Source of the DNA: Porphyridium purpureum
Taxonomy: Eukaryota > Rhodophyta > Bangiophyceae > Porphyridiales > Porphyridiaceae
DNA: 64,000 nucleotides
Assembly: GCA_008690995.1 (NCBI GenBank)
Contig: VRMN01000009.1
Coordinates: 719,100-783,099, forward strand
Direction of reading: 5' to 3'
Of the stretch, positions 1 to 11,640 are shown piece by piece. Every line of letters starts with the position of its first letter. Position 1 is the stretch's first letter. The notes under the pieces were generated by a model. It did not search any database. It was not told the DNA's origin and saw nothing but the letters and a program-made list of their open reading frames with translations. A program made the translations under genes and the position numbers.

Positions 1-447
1 AACTTGTCTCGCGATGCGCAAGCAAATATCGACTGTGCGCGCATCAAACGGCGCGTAGCGGTGGTGCCGGACAATTTGCTCCGCGTCATCTAGGCCAGCC
101 TGGTCATCGAGCGCGGCTCGCAGCTGCTCGTTGAGCTCACGCGCGGTCACGATAAAGGTTGCGCGGAACAAGCGCTCGCGCTCGCTACGTCCACCTGCAA
201 CGCGATTGTCCTCGCCTTCGTCTCCTAGCGGCCTCCTGCGATCCACCTTTCCGCTGCGTTGCTGCGAGCGAAGTGACGAGCTTGCTACGGATCGCGTCCG
301 GATGCTTGTCTGAGCACAACGGGAGCATGCATGTCCCACCTGCTGCGGTGTTGATGGGTACCCATGTGCATGAACAGTGCTGGTCCAGATTCGCAGCGCC
401 CGCAGACTCGTACGCGGTGCGTGCCGGGCCAGCACGCAAAGCGCCAA
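1..447 (-). CDS. Possible partial ORF running off the left edge
   Basis: A minus-strand frame is open from just below a TGA at 448-450 to the window edge (149 codons). It contains no ATG, so a real gene would need an upstream exon or only its distal part would be coding. The distal 75 residues have a plausible soluble composition (acidic and arginine-rich, with stretches such as ERERLFRATFIVTARELNEQ and DDQAGLDDAEQIV). The proximal part is arginine/serine-rich and less convincing. I recognise no family. It could be the end of a gene lying to the left of the window, or chance openness in GC-rich DNA. Confidence 0.25.
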   Translation of the reverse strand, partial: MALCVLARHAPRTSLRALRIWTSTVHAHGYPSTPQQVGHACSRCAQTSIRTRSVASSSLRSQQRSGKVDRRRPLGDEGEDNRVAGGRSERERLFRATFIVTARELNEQLRAALDDQAGLDDAEQIVRHHRYAPFDARTVDICLRIARQV

Positions 448-450
448 TCA

Positions 451-1111
451 TCTGACGCTTTGCAATGCAGAACGTAACATCGACACCAACGACCTCCTTG
501 TTGCCGAACCGCGAACTCGGCATGGTGCAAGTCTGACCGCGACGATGGTGATTGTCCTTCCAGATGATTTCAGAACGTCAAGGCGACATGCGTTCCCTCC
601 GTTTGGGTGAGTGATGTGATCATGCGCTGAAGCTCCCCGCGGGCTAGGAGCGGCACACGACTGGAGAAGGCGAGAAGCGGCAAAAAGGCTGTGCGCTTCT
701 GCCGAGCGGAGGCCTCTACGAGCGAGTGCTCAGCGCCGGGAAGAGGAGTGTCCCTTGAGGATTGACCCATGCTGGCGCGCCGTCCGCGCAACAAGGTGCA
801 GCGTGCGTCGTTTCCACGATCCCTGGCATCGTGCGGAGCTAATTCGTAGCGGCGCAAGTTTGTGTCCCGCAACGATTTGGCCATACTGTACTATGAGGAC
901 ACGCGGTTTCACATTGAAGCAGGCCGAATTCTTGAGCAAAAATGGTGCTTTGGAAGCAAAGTTACATTGTGAAGGTAGAGCCACGATCCAACGGCGTTGA
1001 AACCACGCACACGCGGCTCGTTTAAAGGAAGCAGGCCGCAGCTCTTCGCTGCCCGATCTGCTGCTCGGCCGGCGCGAGATCGCAGAGAGAAGCGCAAGAC
1101 AAGGAGACGAA
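451..1111. other. Intergenic, nothing recognised
   Basis: No coding frame, RNA gene or repeat is convincing here. The right end is the 5' leader of the glycosyltransferase gene that starts at 1112. Confidence 0.4.
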
Positions 1112-2569
1112 ATGTTCCAAAATTTTGGTGGGGTTGCAGCCGCGATGCTGCTGGTGCTCGGCGCGGTGATGTCGGCACCAGCGGAGCGCCGTCCGAGCGA
1201 GTCCGCGACACGTTCGCAATGGAACTCATTTGACCTTCTCGAGGCAGTGGAGAAAGACCCTAACGTGGGCAACAGCGTCCAGACACAAAGCGCGAAAGTG
1301 ACTGTCCCATTTTTCATGTATGAGCCTGACCACTTTCTGGCATATGCAAAGTGCTCAAAAGCGATCTTGGATCCTAAACATTCAATTGATGTGTTGTTTG
1401 TGGAGAGGCTTCAGAATCATCCATGGAGGACACGCCAGCCACAGGATGCCGAGTTGTTTGTCGTGCCCGTGCTACTCAGCGCCCTTGCTCTCGACAATTG
1501 CAGTGTGAGCACGACAAAGAGCCTTAACCAAATGAATCAGTACCTGGGAAACAGTTCTTGGTACTCCAGATACGAAGGCCGCGATCATCTCGTTCTCATG
1601 AGCCACTGGAAGAAGCGGTATGCCATTCTCAAATATCTCGGGCGCAGAATGAAAATCGGCTCGTATACCCGCGACAGAATGCAAGCCTATCGAAATGTTT
1701 TTGTCGTCGGGTTCTTGGACAACTACGCGGCGATGACGGCAGAGAGTCGGAACGCTGACGGATACTTTTCAGAGTGGAATTATGCGAACAGTGCGAAATT
1801 GCCGCGGGATTTGGTGGTCCGGTGGATGGGTAAAAACAGATTTTTTCATGGAAGTGTGGTACTTCCGCGGCTTAATCGAAGAGCTCTTTTTACAAAGCGC
1901 GACGCAGACACTAGTCAGGTATATAATGATGTATTCTTGAGCGTCAGATTGCATAATCCAGAATCGCGGAGTCAATTTCCCGAAATTCCGGACTGCAATG
2001 TGACTGAATTTGAAACGTATTCAAATCTCTACGAATCCATGGCTTTGGTAGGAAGCAGTCCGCCAATTCCGAGCTGGACCGCAGATCGATGTCTTCAGCC
2101 GTTCGAATTTTCCAGGTTGGTTGCCCATCGCATCACAGAACGTTCGCACTTTTCGTTCCTTCTGGCGGGAGATAACCCGGAAAGTGATACGCTCTATAAC
2201 GCAATAGCCGCTCGCTCCATTCCGGTTCTTTTCGTCGAAGATGAAAAGCAAGACTTATTGTACGAGTGCATGGTTCATTTTGATTTCCCTTGGAAGGATA
2301 TCGCGCTCGTGTTCAGTGGTCCTGAGTTTCGCGAGGATCCGATGCGCGTTATTCGATATTTGCGCGCCATGGTTCAAAACGAGCCTGAGGACCTCGCGCG
2401 ACGGGTCAAACTCATTGAAGCTCATGGCCGCGACATCTTGTGGTCGGAGCCGAACTCGCGCGTCCACGAAAGCATTTTGATTGATGCGTGGAAACTGTCC
2501 AAAGGCAATCTACCCAGACGTATAGAACCACCAAAAATGCGCAGCTTAAGCCAGGCGCAGTCGCTCTGA
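1112..2569 (+). CDS. Exostosin-like (GT47-type) secretory glycosyltransferase
   Basis: This 485-aa protein probably transfers sugars onto polysaccharide or glycoprotein in the ER/Golgi lumen. Residues 1-23 form a hydrophobic signal peptide or signal anchor (VAAAMLLVLGAVMSA). The exostosin-type core follows, with DAELFVVPVL near residue 112, GRDHLVLMSHW near 155, and the C-terminal nucleotide-sugar region HFSFLLAGDNPESDTLYNAI at about 348-367 followed by ARSIPVLF. This corresponds to the GT47 pattern of a stress on one or two acidic/aromatic turns, then an A-G-x-I-P-V-like strand. Length and order fit plant and algal exostosin-domain proteins. The ATG at 1112 is chosen because it directly precedes the signal sequence. 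It is a single uninterrupted frame with no intron. Acceptor and donor cannot be inferred. It sits alone between two intergenic regions. Confidence 0.75.
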   Translation: MFQNFGGVAAAMLLVLGAVMSAPAERRPSESATRSQWNSFDLLEAVEKDPNVGNSVQTQSAKVTVPFFMYEPDHFLAYAKCSKAILDPKHSIDVLFVERLQNHPWRTRQPQDAELFVVPVLLSALALDNCSVSTTKSLNQMNQYLGNSSWYSRYEGRDHLVLMSHWKKRYAILKYLGRRMKIGSYTRDRMQAYRNVFVVGFLDNYAAMTAESRNADGYFSEWNYANSAKLPRDLVVRWMGKNRFFHGSVVLPRLNRRALFTKRDADTSQVYNDVFLSVRLHNPESRSQFPEIPDCNVTEFETYSNLYESMALVGSSPPIPSWTADRCLQPFEFSRLVAHRITERSHFSFLLAGDNPESDTLYNAIAARSIPVLFVEDEKQDLLYECMVHFDFPWKDIALVFSGPEFREDPMRVIRYLRAMVQNEPEDLARRVKLIEAHGRDILWSEPNSRVHESILIDAWKLSKGNLPRRIEPPKMRSLSQAQSL

Positions 2570-3887
2570 GCAAGGATTCGCATATCGTGCGTGACGCCAC
2601 TGAGTCGTAACAGGCTGCAACCCTGAGGTAAGAAGCCCGACGTTCTGTCCAATGTGCGCAGGTCCGCATGTATCAATGATTGGCGCTCTGAAATGATGCG
2701 GAGCTCCTCAAGCCACACGAGCCGAGTCGGTTGCTTTCATGGTGAAAATGCGCGGCTGGATGACGCTTTGAAGTCAGACACATTTCCTGCAGTTCGCGAG
2801 CTGATTTTACCGTTCGGACGGTACCGCATTCTGCGTAAATCACATCTGCGCCGCAAGTGAGCAGCCCATTGCAATCTCATGCGCCCTTGCCCTCACAAGA
2901 CTTGTTACAGCATAGCGGGGCCAGCGCGCGCTGGCGAATAGCGCGGGATGGACACTGGTTTGGCTTTCTCGCGCACTGATCAAGTGCGCTGTAGGTTGTT
3001 GGATAGTTCCTATAATCGTAGGGTACATTATTTGCCACTGCAATGAGTACGAACGAGTCGCAACCGATTCCCACGCCAAACAGTGTACGTTCTAGTCGCA
3101 CCTTGAACACTTCCGCTGGGACGTGATGTCCGGGATTGCGAACAACCAGAAAGGCGACGCATGGTGGACTCTGTTCAAGGATGGCTCGAGTTTGCACCTT
3201 TTAGTGGGTTCAGTGATAAATTTTCGCAGACTGCAACCCTGGTTTGGTTGCTCGACGATGCTCGTGGCCACATTGCCATCAACTAGTCAGCTAGCGCCAC
3301 TGCGGCTTGACCCGCGCGCTCACGATTCACGGACTATTCGGGAAGGCGAATCGCAGGCGCGAGTTTGCGATGAGTTCCACAACGGGATGAATCAGATGTT
3401 ACAGGACACCAAAAGCTTGTCGGCGTCCGCTTCGCCTGGATTCGAACGCAAGTCACAATCCAGTAAGATCAGGTTAATATTCCAGGACAAGGCCACTCAG
3501 CGTTGGCCGTATTCGGCGCCACGCCAGCGCTCAATATTCGCGCGGAGCGCAATCCGCTGATACAGGGTAGCTCACGATGACGCGCTGTCGAACGCGCGCA
3601 TCTCGCTGACTTTCGGGTCCACTCGCGCCTCGCTGGCCAGGGCGAGTGCGACTTGACGGTGCAGATGCTGTGCTTAAGAAATGAATGGAATCAGCACATG
3701 GTCGCACAGTCCATCGATACCCCACGCATTCGAGATGAGCGAGCCAAAGATATCCTCTTCTGCGCATCTCGCGCCCGCGCTAGCTGGACAGAATAGATCC
3801 TGCCGATACTCCCATGCTGGTTACCCCTTGGGTTAACTCACCCGGAGAGCGCAGCGCGCGCGGTGCGCGCATCCTGATGCGGCTGTC
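2570..3887. other. Intergenic, one unassigned small ORF
   Basis: No recognised gene. A 107-codon minus-strand frame (2877-3197) has a natural-looking middle (VFKVRLERTLFGVGIGCDSF) and a cysteine-containing tail, but begins with a non-ATG codon right after a stop and shows no homology that I know. It could be one exon of a decayed gene. A tRNA-like B-box match near 3433-3443 was rejected. Confidence 0.3.
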
Positions 3888-6002
3888 ATGCCGTGGCCAG
3901 TGACATGGGTGAGTCGGGCATCAGCAGGCGCGCGGCGGAGGCAGTGTCTGCTGCGCTTGCCCTGTTCGCGACGCAGCGGCGAGCGAGGTCCGCGCGTGGC
4001 GGGCGGTTCGCTCCTTGATGTCCCTGGCTGTTTGCATGCGCGAATGTGCGTGATGAGCGTGAGACACTGCTCGACGACCCAGGATGTAGCTGCGCCGCCG
4101 CCTTCAAAGCGCGTGTCCCGGCGTGAGACGCATCCGCTTACGCTCATCCTCATCGACAGGCTGAAGAGCGGCTTTGCGAAAAACAAGAATGAGCGCATCG
4201 AGGATCGCTTTGCGCGATGCTTGAAAGTGGCTCACAATGCGCCACTGGACAGGCGCGCGCTCGATTTGGTCCTGCTGATGGCCGAAAAAGCCGAGAACCG
4301 CTCGTTTCGTGCCAGGCTCCGCTTTGCCGTGAGGATGCTGCAAAAGGCGCGGCGAGATCGGCTGAGGATCCTCGCTCGCCACGCCAAGGAAGGAAGAAAA
4401 AAATTTCAAGGCGAGCGACTGCCACAAATTTACTCGAACAGCTTGCGGCGCCTGTACAAGCTGGCAGAGCCTCTGCGCAAAGTCAATGTGATCCTGGCGA
4501 TCAAGAGGTACATTGAACAGCAAGAAGGAAAATCTCTCGACGCGGATGCGTACCATCTCTTGATCGGCCATTTCGCAGCTTGCGATCGGCTCGATCTGGT
4601 GGAAATCGGTCTGCACGAGGCGTTGCGCGTTTGCAGAACTGTGAGTGCCGCCACTTTCGCCCTCATCCTGCGCAACTTCTTGAACAGACAAGCGAAGGAT
4701 AGAAACCATGACGCCGCCAAGCATGTGTGGAAAATGCTGCGCGCGCCCCCGTTTTCAGAATGCGTGAAGCTTGATGCGGACCTTATCAGATGCGGGGCAT
4801 GGGTGTTCTGCTTTCGTGACGTGGATGACGCCGACGAAGCGAACTGGATTGCGGACAAGTTTCGTGAACTGCGCGTTCCGCCGCACATTGATACGCTCCA
4901 TGTTCTCGTGTCAGCGCTGATCCGCGGCGGGAACTTCAACGCAGCGTGCATGCAAATGCTGCACATGATACGGCTGGAGTACAAGGTGGAGTGTAAACAA
5001 ATGTACGAATACATGGGCGCCTGCATGAGGCGGGAAAGGCCGGAAGAGCTGGTGCGACTTGCCCACGTTTTGATGAACTTTAAACGCCGCCGGTCCCAGA
5101 ACGACGAAAAGGCGGCGGTTGTGCGTGCATATCTCGAGACGCTGTACCGCGCAGGTCTTCAAGATCGTTTAGATGTTCACCCGGCCGCGTCTTGTGCACA
5201 GCGCGTGTTTACATTCCATCAAATGAACGATAACCGTTCGGCTAGTTTTGTGGTATACTTGCTGGCTCGGGCCGGCAAGCTGGACCCTGCAAACTTTGAT
5301 GCTGCGCTGCGTTTGGCTGATGAAATGCATCGTAAGCGATGCCCGGCTGCCGAGCGCGTACTGTTTACTCATGCTTACGAGGCGCTTCTTGAACGATGCA
5401 TACACTTAGGTCGCCAGGAATCGATTTTGACAGTTGCGATGGTCAACGGCGAGTCTGGCGCGCAAGATGATGCGGCTGCTGAGGTTTCGCGGCTGGTGGG
5501 ACTCAAACTTATGTATGCCGCAAGCAAGCTTGGCAGACTCGATTTCTGCACATTGCTTTACAACACGTGGTGCGCTTCACCCACGACACGAAGTCCTGAT
5601 GTGCCGAGTGCATACATGTACGTGCTTGGTTTGGCTTCGCGGCCTCAAGAGGCTTTGGAGGTATTTCGAAAACTACAAGCGCGTCACGGAACGGCTCTGG
5701 ATTCCCGAATGACGTACATTCCACTTGCATTAGTGGTACTCAAGAATGGTACGAATGGCTCGCTGTCCCGAGAGGTCGTTGCCGAGATGATGGGGTACAT
5801 TGAAGCGCATCTGAGTCGACGACCCGATCAAGACGCCACGTTACCTCGCCATGATCAAGCCGTAGAATCTGGAGGAATCGAGACCAGTGCCTCGGCTGTC
5901 TCCCTTGGTTCGATTGACGCTAAGGCCGAACGGGACGATGAGAAACTCAGGACATTGGCAAATGACATCCAGGCTTTTCTCGCGAGTGCGGAGAGTCCAT
6001 GA
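3888..6002 (+). CDS. PPR-like helical repeat protein, probably mitochondrial
   Basis: This 704-aa protein has an N-terminus of about 65 residues rich in Arg, Ser and Ala and nearly free of acidic residues, ending in VRHCSTTQ, a typical mitochondrial presequence. A second in-frame ATG (codon 53, at 4044) would still leave a short presequence, so either start is possible. The remainder is built from about 35-residue helical hairpins, for example LDADAYHLLIGHFAACDRLD, PPHIDTLHVLVSALIRGGNF and SAYMYVLGLASRPQEALEVF, matching pentatricopeptide-repeat spacing and residue preferences (T/S-Y/F at helix starts, A/G-x-x-L turns). PPR proteins bind organellar RNA in processing, stability or translation. 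The repeats are degenerate, so the exact repeat number and RNA target cannot be read. No editing (DYW) or SMR tail is visible. One uninterrupted frame; no operon-like neighbours. Confidence 0.6.
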   Translation: MPWPVTWVSRASAGARRRQCLLRLPCSRRSGERGPRVAGGSLLDVPGCLHARMCVMSVRHCSTTQDVAAPPPSKRVSRRETHPLTLILIDRLKSGFAKNKNERIEDRFARCLKVAHNAPLDRRALDLVLLMAEKAENRSFRARLRFAVRMLQKARRDRLRILARHAKEGRKKFQGERLPQIYSNSLRRLYKLAEPLRKVNVILAIKRYIEQQEGKSLDADAYHLLIGHFAACDRLDLVEIGLHEALRVCRTVSAATFALILRNFLNRQAKDRNHDAAKHVWKMLRAPPFSECVKLDADLIRCGAWVFCFRDVDDADEANWIADKFRELRVPPHIDTLHVLVSALIRGGNFNAACMQMLHMIRLEYKVECKQMYEYMGACMRRERPEELVRLAHVLMNFKRRRSQNDEKAAVVRAYLETLYRAGLQDRLDVHPAASCAQRVFTFHQMNDNRSASFVVYLLARAGKLDPANFDAALRLADEMHRKRCPAAERVLFTHAYEALLERCIHLGRQESILTVAMVNGESGAQDDAAAEVSRLVGLKLMYAASKLGRLDFCTLLYNTWCASPTTRSPDVPSAYMYVLGLASRPQEALEVFRKLQARHGTALDSRMTYIPLALVVLKNGTNGSLSREVVAEMMGYIEAHLSRRPDQDATLPRHDQAVESGGIETSASAVSLGSIDAKAERDDEKLRTLANDIQAFLASAESP

Positions 6003-7099
6003 GCGCGAGAATGGCGACCGTGCTGTTGCAAAGACAAGCTCAAAACTCGTGATCAACCCCATGTCCGTAGGCTAGTGTGTACGGAACCGAGGAGACCACT
6101 GGCCTTCTAGAATAACGCGAGAAGCAGCAAGACCCGCTGAGCTTCTTGTCAAATCCGCGTTTTCTTGGTGGATCCTCCTCTGCATGGCTAAGCATGAAAA
6201 TGTTTGCTCCAAGTTGTGCGGTCTTTGCGAGCGCACGTCAGCCGGCAGCTCATTTTGCTCCCGCTCAGGAAGTGCATACCATCGGGGATGTCCCGAAGCG
6301 CCTACAGGATCGAGCGTTGAGTCATACGAGACGAGATTATGCGCATAGGTACGGCACGTTGGTCACTGGCCAAGTCGATCATTTGCGGCGCGCCCATGAG
6401 CATATGTGCTGCAGTTCGTGGATGCTGGCGTTCTCAAAATGGACTGCAGACGCGACCATGATCTCGCATGTGTACGGCGTCGGTCAGAGCGGCTCCCAAG
6501 CTCGCTGCTAAAGAAAATCTGACTGATGCTATACCAAGGGCTTTTCTTCGCACACGGGCGCGGCGGCCAAGCCCCCTTTGACGATGCGCTGTGTAAAGCT
6601 GCAGTACATGCGCGTTAGTCTTGTGCGAGACAAGGCCAGCGCAGCCAGGACGATGTCCGGCGTCATGGTGCCTGTCGTTGCGGTCGCCGTGGCGACCATG
6701 CTGATGGGTCAAATACTTGCATTCGCCTCTGTGTTTCTCTTTCTGCATGGTATGGGTCGGGGATGGCTCTGTATCTTCTGCTGACGCTGTCCATGACAGT
6801 TTCCCAGGCGTTCTTTGACACTCTGGAGCTTGAGTTTCTTTCTCGACTAGTTCGCGTTTCTTGGCATCGATGTCAGGCAGCTTCAGAACGAAAATCAGAA
6901 TTAGACAAGGCTACGTGCTCGGCTTCTCGCGCATGGAAGAATGCTGTGCATACGGTGTCAGTGACACCTCGATCGTCATCGTGGACGAACGGCGGCCTTT
7001 TCCTGGCTGCGAGATGAGGACGCGGAGCTTTGTCTTTTCTGCAGGCTCCAGCAATCGCAACGTCTGTGTTTGACGGACCACATCGACCATCCAAGAGCA
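6003..7099. other. Gene-poor stretch, nothing recognised
   Basis: Frames are short and broken on both strands. No repeat, RNA or TE motif was recognised. Confidence 0.4.
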
Positions 7100-8260
7100 C
7101 GCACCAATTCAGGAGGCAAGTGACATTGACTACTCTACGTACTTGGTTACTTTGCGCACCCGGGCTCTTCGCCAAAGATCGCTGATTTGTCAAATCTACG
7201 GTAGTGCTCGAAAGACAAACTACGTATTTGCGCTGGAATACGCTACGCTTCGCAGCTGCCTCTTTCGCGGTTTGCGGAGCTTGAGAATCGGAACCTGGCG
7301 CTTCGTCAAACATGTGACCCGGCGCGGGCAAAGCTGTATGGCAAAGCTTTGAAGTTTTCCGTGGCCGAGAAGCAGCGTTAATGACAAATGCGAAAGACGC
7401 GCGTACGGTGCCGAGCTGGTGCTCTGCGGTTTTGCTTTGGTTCGTGGCTCCTGGCACAATTTTAGCAGGAGCGAGGTGCTGCATGAATATAAGATCTGCA
7501 GCACGCGATGCTCGCAAAACAAACTGGCCAAAATACGAGCGCAGCAAAACTGTCAGAAGTGGTGACCCAGTTGCGAGATGCACGATGTGAGCGTTGCCCT
7601 AAGCAGCGAGTCGAGCACCTTGACGGAGCTCTAGTCATTCTACCGCGCAGGCAAGTATACGTTGCTTGCAGACGCAAAGAAACTGCGGCAGCAAAGTTTG
7701 GGATGTCTGCTGCTCTCTTGTGACAACAGCAAGCGGTTGTCCAAAAAGACCTCTAGCACAAGTGCTATGTCTGTCATAGACATGAAGAGCCGCAATCCAT
7801 GAATATCCGAGCATGATCAGTCGGCTCCATGTACGAGCGTGCTTGAGTATGGCCGGGACGAGAAAGTCGCAGAAGGCAGCGTGCAGAACATGACAGCTGG
7901 TTCGTACGCCATCCATTCGGCTTCATCGGCATTGACGGCATCGGCCAGGATGTTATGAAAAGCCCTGCCGCAAAAGCTCAGAGAACAAGTAGACGAATGT
8001 CGCTGAGCGCATGCGCCTCGAGAATGCTTCATCTGGTGTGAATTGCTCGCGACCGGCTGGCGGCAAGCCGCGAAATCGTGCCCTTCTCACTCGTGCTGAG
8101 GAGCCCAAAACCATTGCTCTTCGCAATCGCGAAACATTGAGGATGCTCCAGAAGAAGATTTACTGGGTGGATCTTTTCCCAGCTACGAGTGTGCCTCAGC
8201 CTCGCGAACGTCCGTCCATTTCGCATAGATACATCATTTTGTGCGAAATTCGTGATTTTG
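7100..8260 (+). pseudogene. Possible decayed coiled-coil coding region
   Basis: Several plus-strand fragments in changing frames have coiled-coil character: RFAELENRNLALRQTC and KLYGKALKFSVAEKQR near 7.27-7.38 kb, LAKQTGQNTSAAKLSEVVTQ near 7.51-7.57 kb, KALPQKLREQVDEC near 7.96 kb, and TIALRNRETLRMLQKKI near 8.11 kb. Stops and frame changes separate them, as expected for a dead gene. A 236-codon open frame on the opposite strand (6873-7583) has no recognisable features and is probably a shadow. The family is not identifiable. Chance composition is the alternative. Confidence 0.25.
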
Positions 8261-10840
8261 TAAACGCCTCAACTCCTAGACCATGAACGTGTTTGGCGCA
8301 AATGGCATTCATTCTAGGTATGAAGGGGATGGTTACATAGATGGAGTCAGTCTCCAGGCGACGATACGAGAATCTACGTCGCAGAGGGCCACGCAAAGAA
8401 CGCGCTGGTTTTGTGTGCATCTCATGGTTATCTCCAGCTAGACACCAGGTTCATCCCTCTTTCTCCATTCTTTCCTATCTTCTGCGCCAGCCTGCGACGG
8501 GTACAATCATATCCCTAATCCGCTTCCGAAGGCCGTAGAGTCGTGAAGTAATGAACCATGACAGCAAGAAAGGTAAGGATTTAAAAAAGCAAGAATATTG
8601 CATCTACATAACCAAACGGGCCTAGCACGTATATTCAACGAGGCTCTTCATGGCTAGCATTCTCCTCCATCAGGAGCGGGCTTTTTACACGGAAGTAACC
8701 AAATGGCCATTCGTTTCGAATATTTCGCTGAAAGACGACCGTTGAGTAACTCAAGCGCAGATCCTTGAATAGGTCAGTGGAACACTTGAGGTCGTGTTTA
8801 GTAGCTGCGCGGTTAGACATTTCGTCTCGTGTCATGCACCAAGAATTACTAGAGCGCAAGTAAGCGTTGTTTCCTGTGCACAGAAAAAGGGCTCAGCTAT
8901 CCCCTATGCAGCTCCTGCGCCACTCAACGCATCTCTTCAGCGGTTCAGACTGCGCACCCTTGAAGTCTTTGAACTGGTCCAGTTTCTACAAATAAAGACA
9001 ATTCAGGCTAGCCGTGGGATATCCGACGCCGACTTCTTCAGCGCTGAAGACATACACGCGAAGCTCGAGGACGATAAACCGTGACGAACCTTTACTATCG
9101 GCATGCTGCACGCCTGTGGTACCGAATATCGTATCCAAAGCCAAAAGTCCTGCATCACTACAAAACGCAATCGAGCGAGCACCTATCAAAATTCACCGCT
9201 CCTCGAAGATAAGCCCGACTTTGATAGTATTGTAAAGCTTCCGCATACTTGTAAAGATTTGTAGACGCTTTTCGATCGTCATCTCGTGCAGTGGCCCGAG
9301 GAAACGATTGAATTGGGTTTCTTGTTCATGCAGTTCTTGTTCGACACTTGGCGCCCCTTTCAGCGGAATGTATCAGAAGCGCGGGCCGCACTGAGGATCT
9401 TAGGATTATCAAGCCACCTGCGAGCGACTACCAGGGCACTACGGCCACCCTTGCTGTGGGTTCAGGGCCTCACGTGCGCTGTAAAGTCTTGTCGTGCCCG
9501 CGCGGGCCGCCGAATCGAAATATCTTTTCATCCGAGAGGCATTCTTCCAGAATGAAAGCTCTATGTTTACAAAAGCTTGAGTAAATGCAAGCGGCTTAAC
9601 TCCTCTCCGAAATGAAGAACTATCGCGTATGCGAGAAGATACGAACAATTGGTGACTTCCGCAGCATACAACGGAAGGTCCTGTCACTGCGCGCAAGCTG
9701 CAGCTCCGTCACTGACTGCGCAAACGTCAACCTATCCGTGCTTATGTGTCGAATCGAGCAAAGGTTCAGGTTCGGTGAGATCGTAGGTGCCGGTCCGGGC
9801 TTATTCGAAAGCAAGTTCTTGGCTCTATAAAAAAGAGATTGATCAACAGTCTTGTTTCATGGTCGAGCCTTGCCTGCATGTAGAGAAAGATGTGCTGCGG
9901 TGGTCCGCGGCTCCAGCCTTGGTCGGCACAGAGCGTCAATCAGCCCCTTTTCGAATTTGAAGAGCTGTGGCGCGATGTGTATGATCCTTGCGGTTGCTGG
10001 ACTTGGTCACGAGGTTGCCTCTGAATGAAGTAAATGCGTTGGTGTGCTTGCTTAAGTTTTGGGCTGCTTCATGATCACATAAGGGCGCGCAAAGGAGCGC
10101 GTTTTCGAATGATTGGAAGAGTAAAGATAGGTTACGAATGTTTTAAATCGGTAAAGAGTGCGGTTACAAAATCGAAGAACGTAACGGGAAGAGGGACTGT
10201 AGACTGTTTCAGAGCAGCTTTATGTGCTCTTGATCGTGAAGTCAAACGGTCACTGCCCCTTGGGTCAGGACCGTCTGTGCATGACCGTTGCAAGTTGAGG
10301 GATATATAATTAGCACGTAGCACAGCCTCCTGTCCAGTCCGACAATAAAGAGAGAAGGGCAAGAGACCAGCCCAGTTAAAAGCATTCACGAAACCCCTGC
10401 ACAAAGGAGCAGGGTGTCTGAGTGGCGACGCTGTCTTCACAGTAAATAGTGATTTATCTGAAAACACTCGTTTACCATAAAAAACAGGTTCAGACAATGA
10501 AAAGGCGATCTGGGAGAACCAGGTTGGCCAGGAGTGGATACTAGAATGTCACCACTAACCGTAGGGTATCCGGTAAGTTCGGTGGGTCCAAAGGGTTCAG
10601 GAGGCTCAGTAGGTTTAGTCGATTTAGTAAAAAGCGACCAAAATGGATAGTACCCTATAGCCTTGTATTCAATTTTAGAGTTTTAGATGAAAAAGATCGC
10701 GATTAAGTCGAAATAGGAGAAAAGACTCAAAAATGGATCAGACAAGTTGTCAAGGAGTTCATAAAAATTAGGATAGGACCCCATCTTTGTGGGCGCAATT
10801 ATAAACCAAAGTAAAAAGCGAAAGCTACTCAAATTGCCCC
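8261..10840. other. Gene-poor stretch, nothing recognised
   Basis: Low coding potential on both strands, with AT-richer sequence around 10.48-10.80 kb. Short ORFs (for example 8794-9084) show no recognisable motif. The right end approaches the Tc1/mariner relic. Confidence 0.4.
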
Positions 10841-10844
10841 GCAT

Positions 10845-11640
10845 GTACGCACCTTCACATTTTGGACTTTCTCATACGCAATGTACACCAGAAAAGTCTG
10901 GGATGTCAATAGAAGCGCGTTCGATGGTGCTCCATGAAGCATAAAAAGCACGCTCCAGCCTGTTTCCGATCTTAATGTATCTTTCGGCCTCAAAACCTCG
11001 CAGCCAAGATACTCCAAACATTTTCGATAAGGTTGAAGTTTAAAACTTACGCACGCTGCTCAATGACATGGAATATTCCGCACAGTGCAAGCTGCCTGTT
11101 TCGCCTGCAGTGTGCGGCTTCGCACTATCGTGCATCCAAAGGAAGCTTTTGCCGACGAAAGCCCGGCATTTCTGCAGTATCTCGTTCTCCTGAAACATGC
11201 GCACGTATTTGTCGGTGGTCTCTGTGCCTTCTACAATATGAAGATACACTTTATCAGAGCTTGAAATGCCGCCCCAGACTATGAAGCTTGCTCGACTACA
11301 TGACTAGACCATCACGAAGGAGTAACGTTCACCTCTTTCGTCTATGCGGTGTCAATCGCATCTGGTCTTATCAAATCGGACATTTTATGATCAGGAAAAA
11401 CAACCTGCGTGTATTTCTCGCCAAATTCCGCTTCATCTCTTACGTGATCAACTCCTTTTAGCTTTCGGTCTAGTTCCAGAGACGGATTCTTCGGCATGCG
11501 GTGGAAGGAAGACTGCTGATGCATTGCACTCCTGGCCGTGGTCCATGATTCGATAATACTTGCCCCGTGCAGTCGCAGATTCTTGGCTATCTGACGCGTC
11601 TTGGTAAAAAGTTCTACTAATTTATAACCTTTGTGATCTT
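10845..11640 (-). pseudogene. Dead Tc1/mariner-type DDE transposase
   Basis: On the minus strand the order of motifs is that of a Tc1-like transposase. A helix-turn-helix-proximal arm (TRQIAKNLRLHGASIIESW) is followed by VVFPDHKMSDL (first catalytic Asp, normally in a FxDE context). Then come VWGGISSSDKVYLHIVEGT, WMHDSAKPHTAG (second Asp; usual form QDNARPHTA) and NFNLIENVWSILAARF (third acidic residue in the IENVW box), with a C-terminal piece ERAFYASWSTIERA. Spacing between the second Asp and the IENVW Glu is about 34 codons once one indel is allowed, consistent with DD34E. An in-frame stop after IDTA (near 11342) and at least two frameshifts make it non-functional. No TIRs were delimited. 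This is an old cut-and-paste insertion in the gene-poor region. Confidence 0.8.

Noticed and set aside
3400-3500. Possible tRNA on the minus strand from a B-box-like GCGTTCGAATCC
   Set aside because: No A-box, acceptor pairing or anticodon arm can be arranged around it.
6873-7583. 236-codon minus-strand ORF
   Set aside because: No ATG-supported domain, atypical composition, and opposite to fragments that look more like decayed coding sequence.
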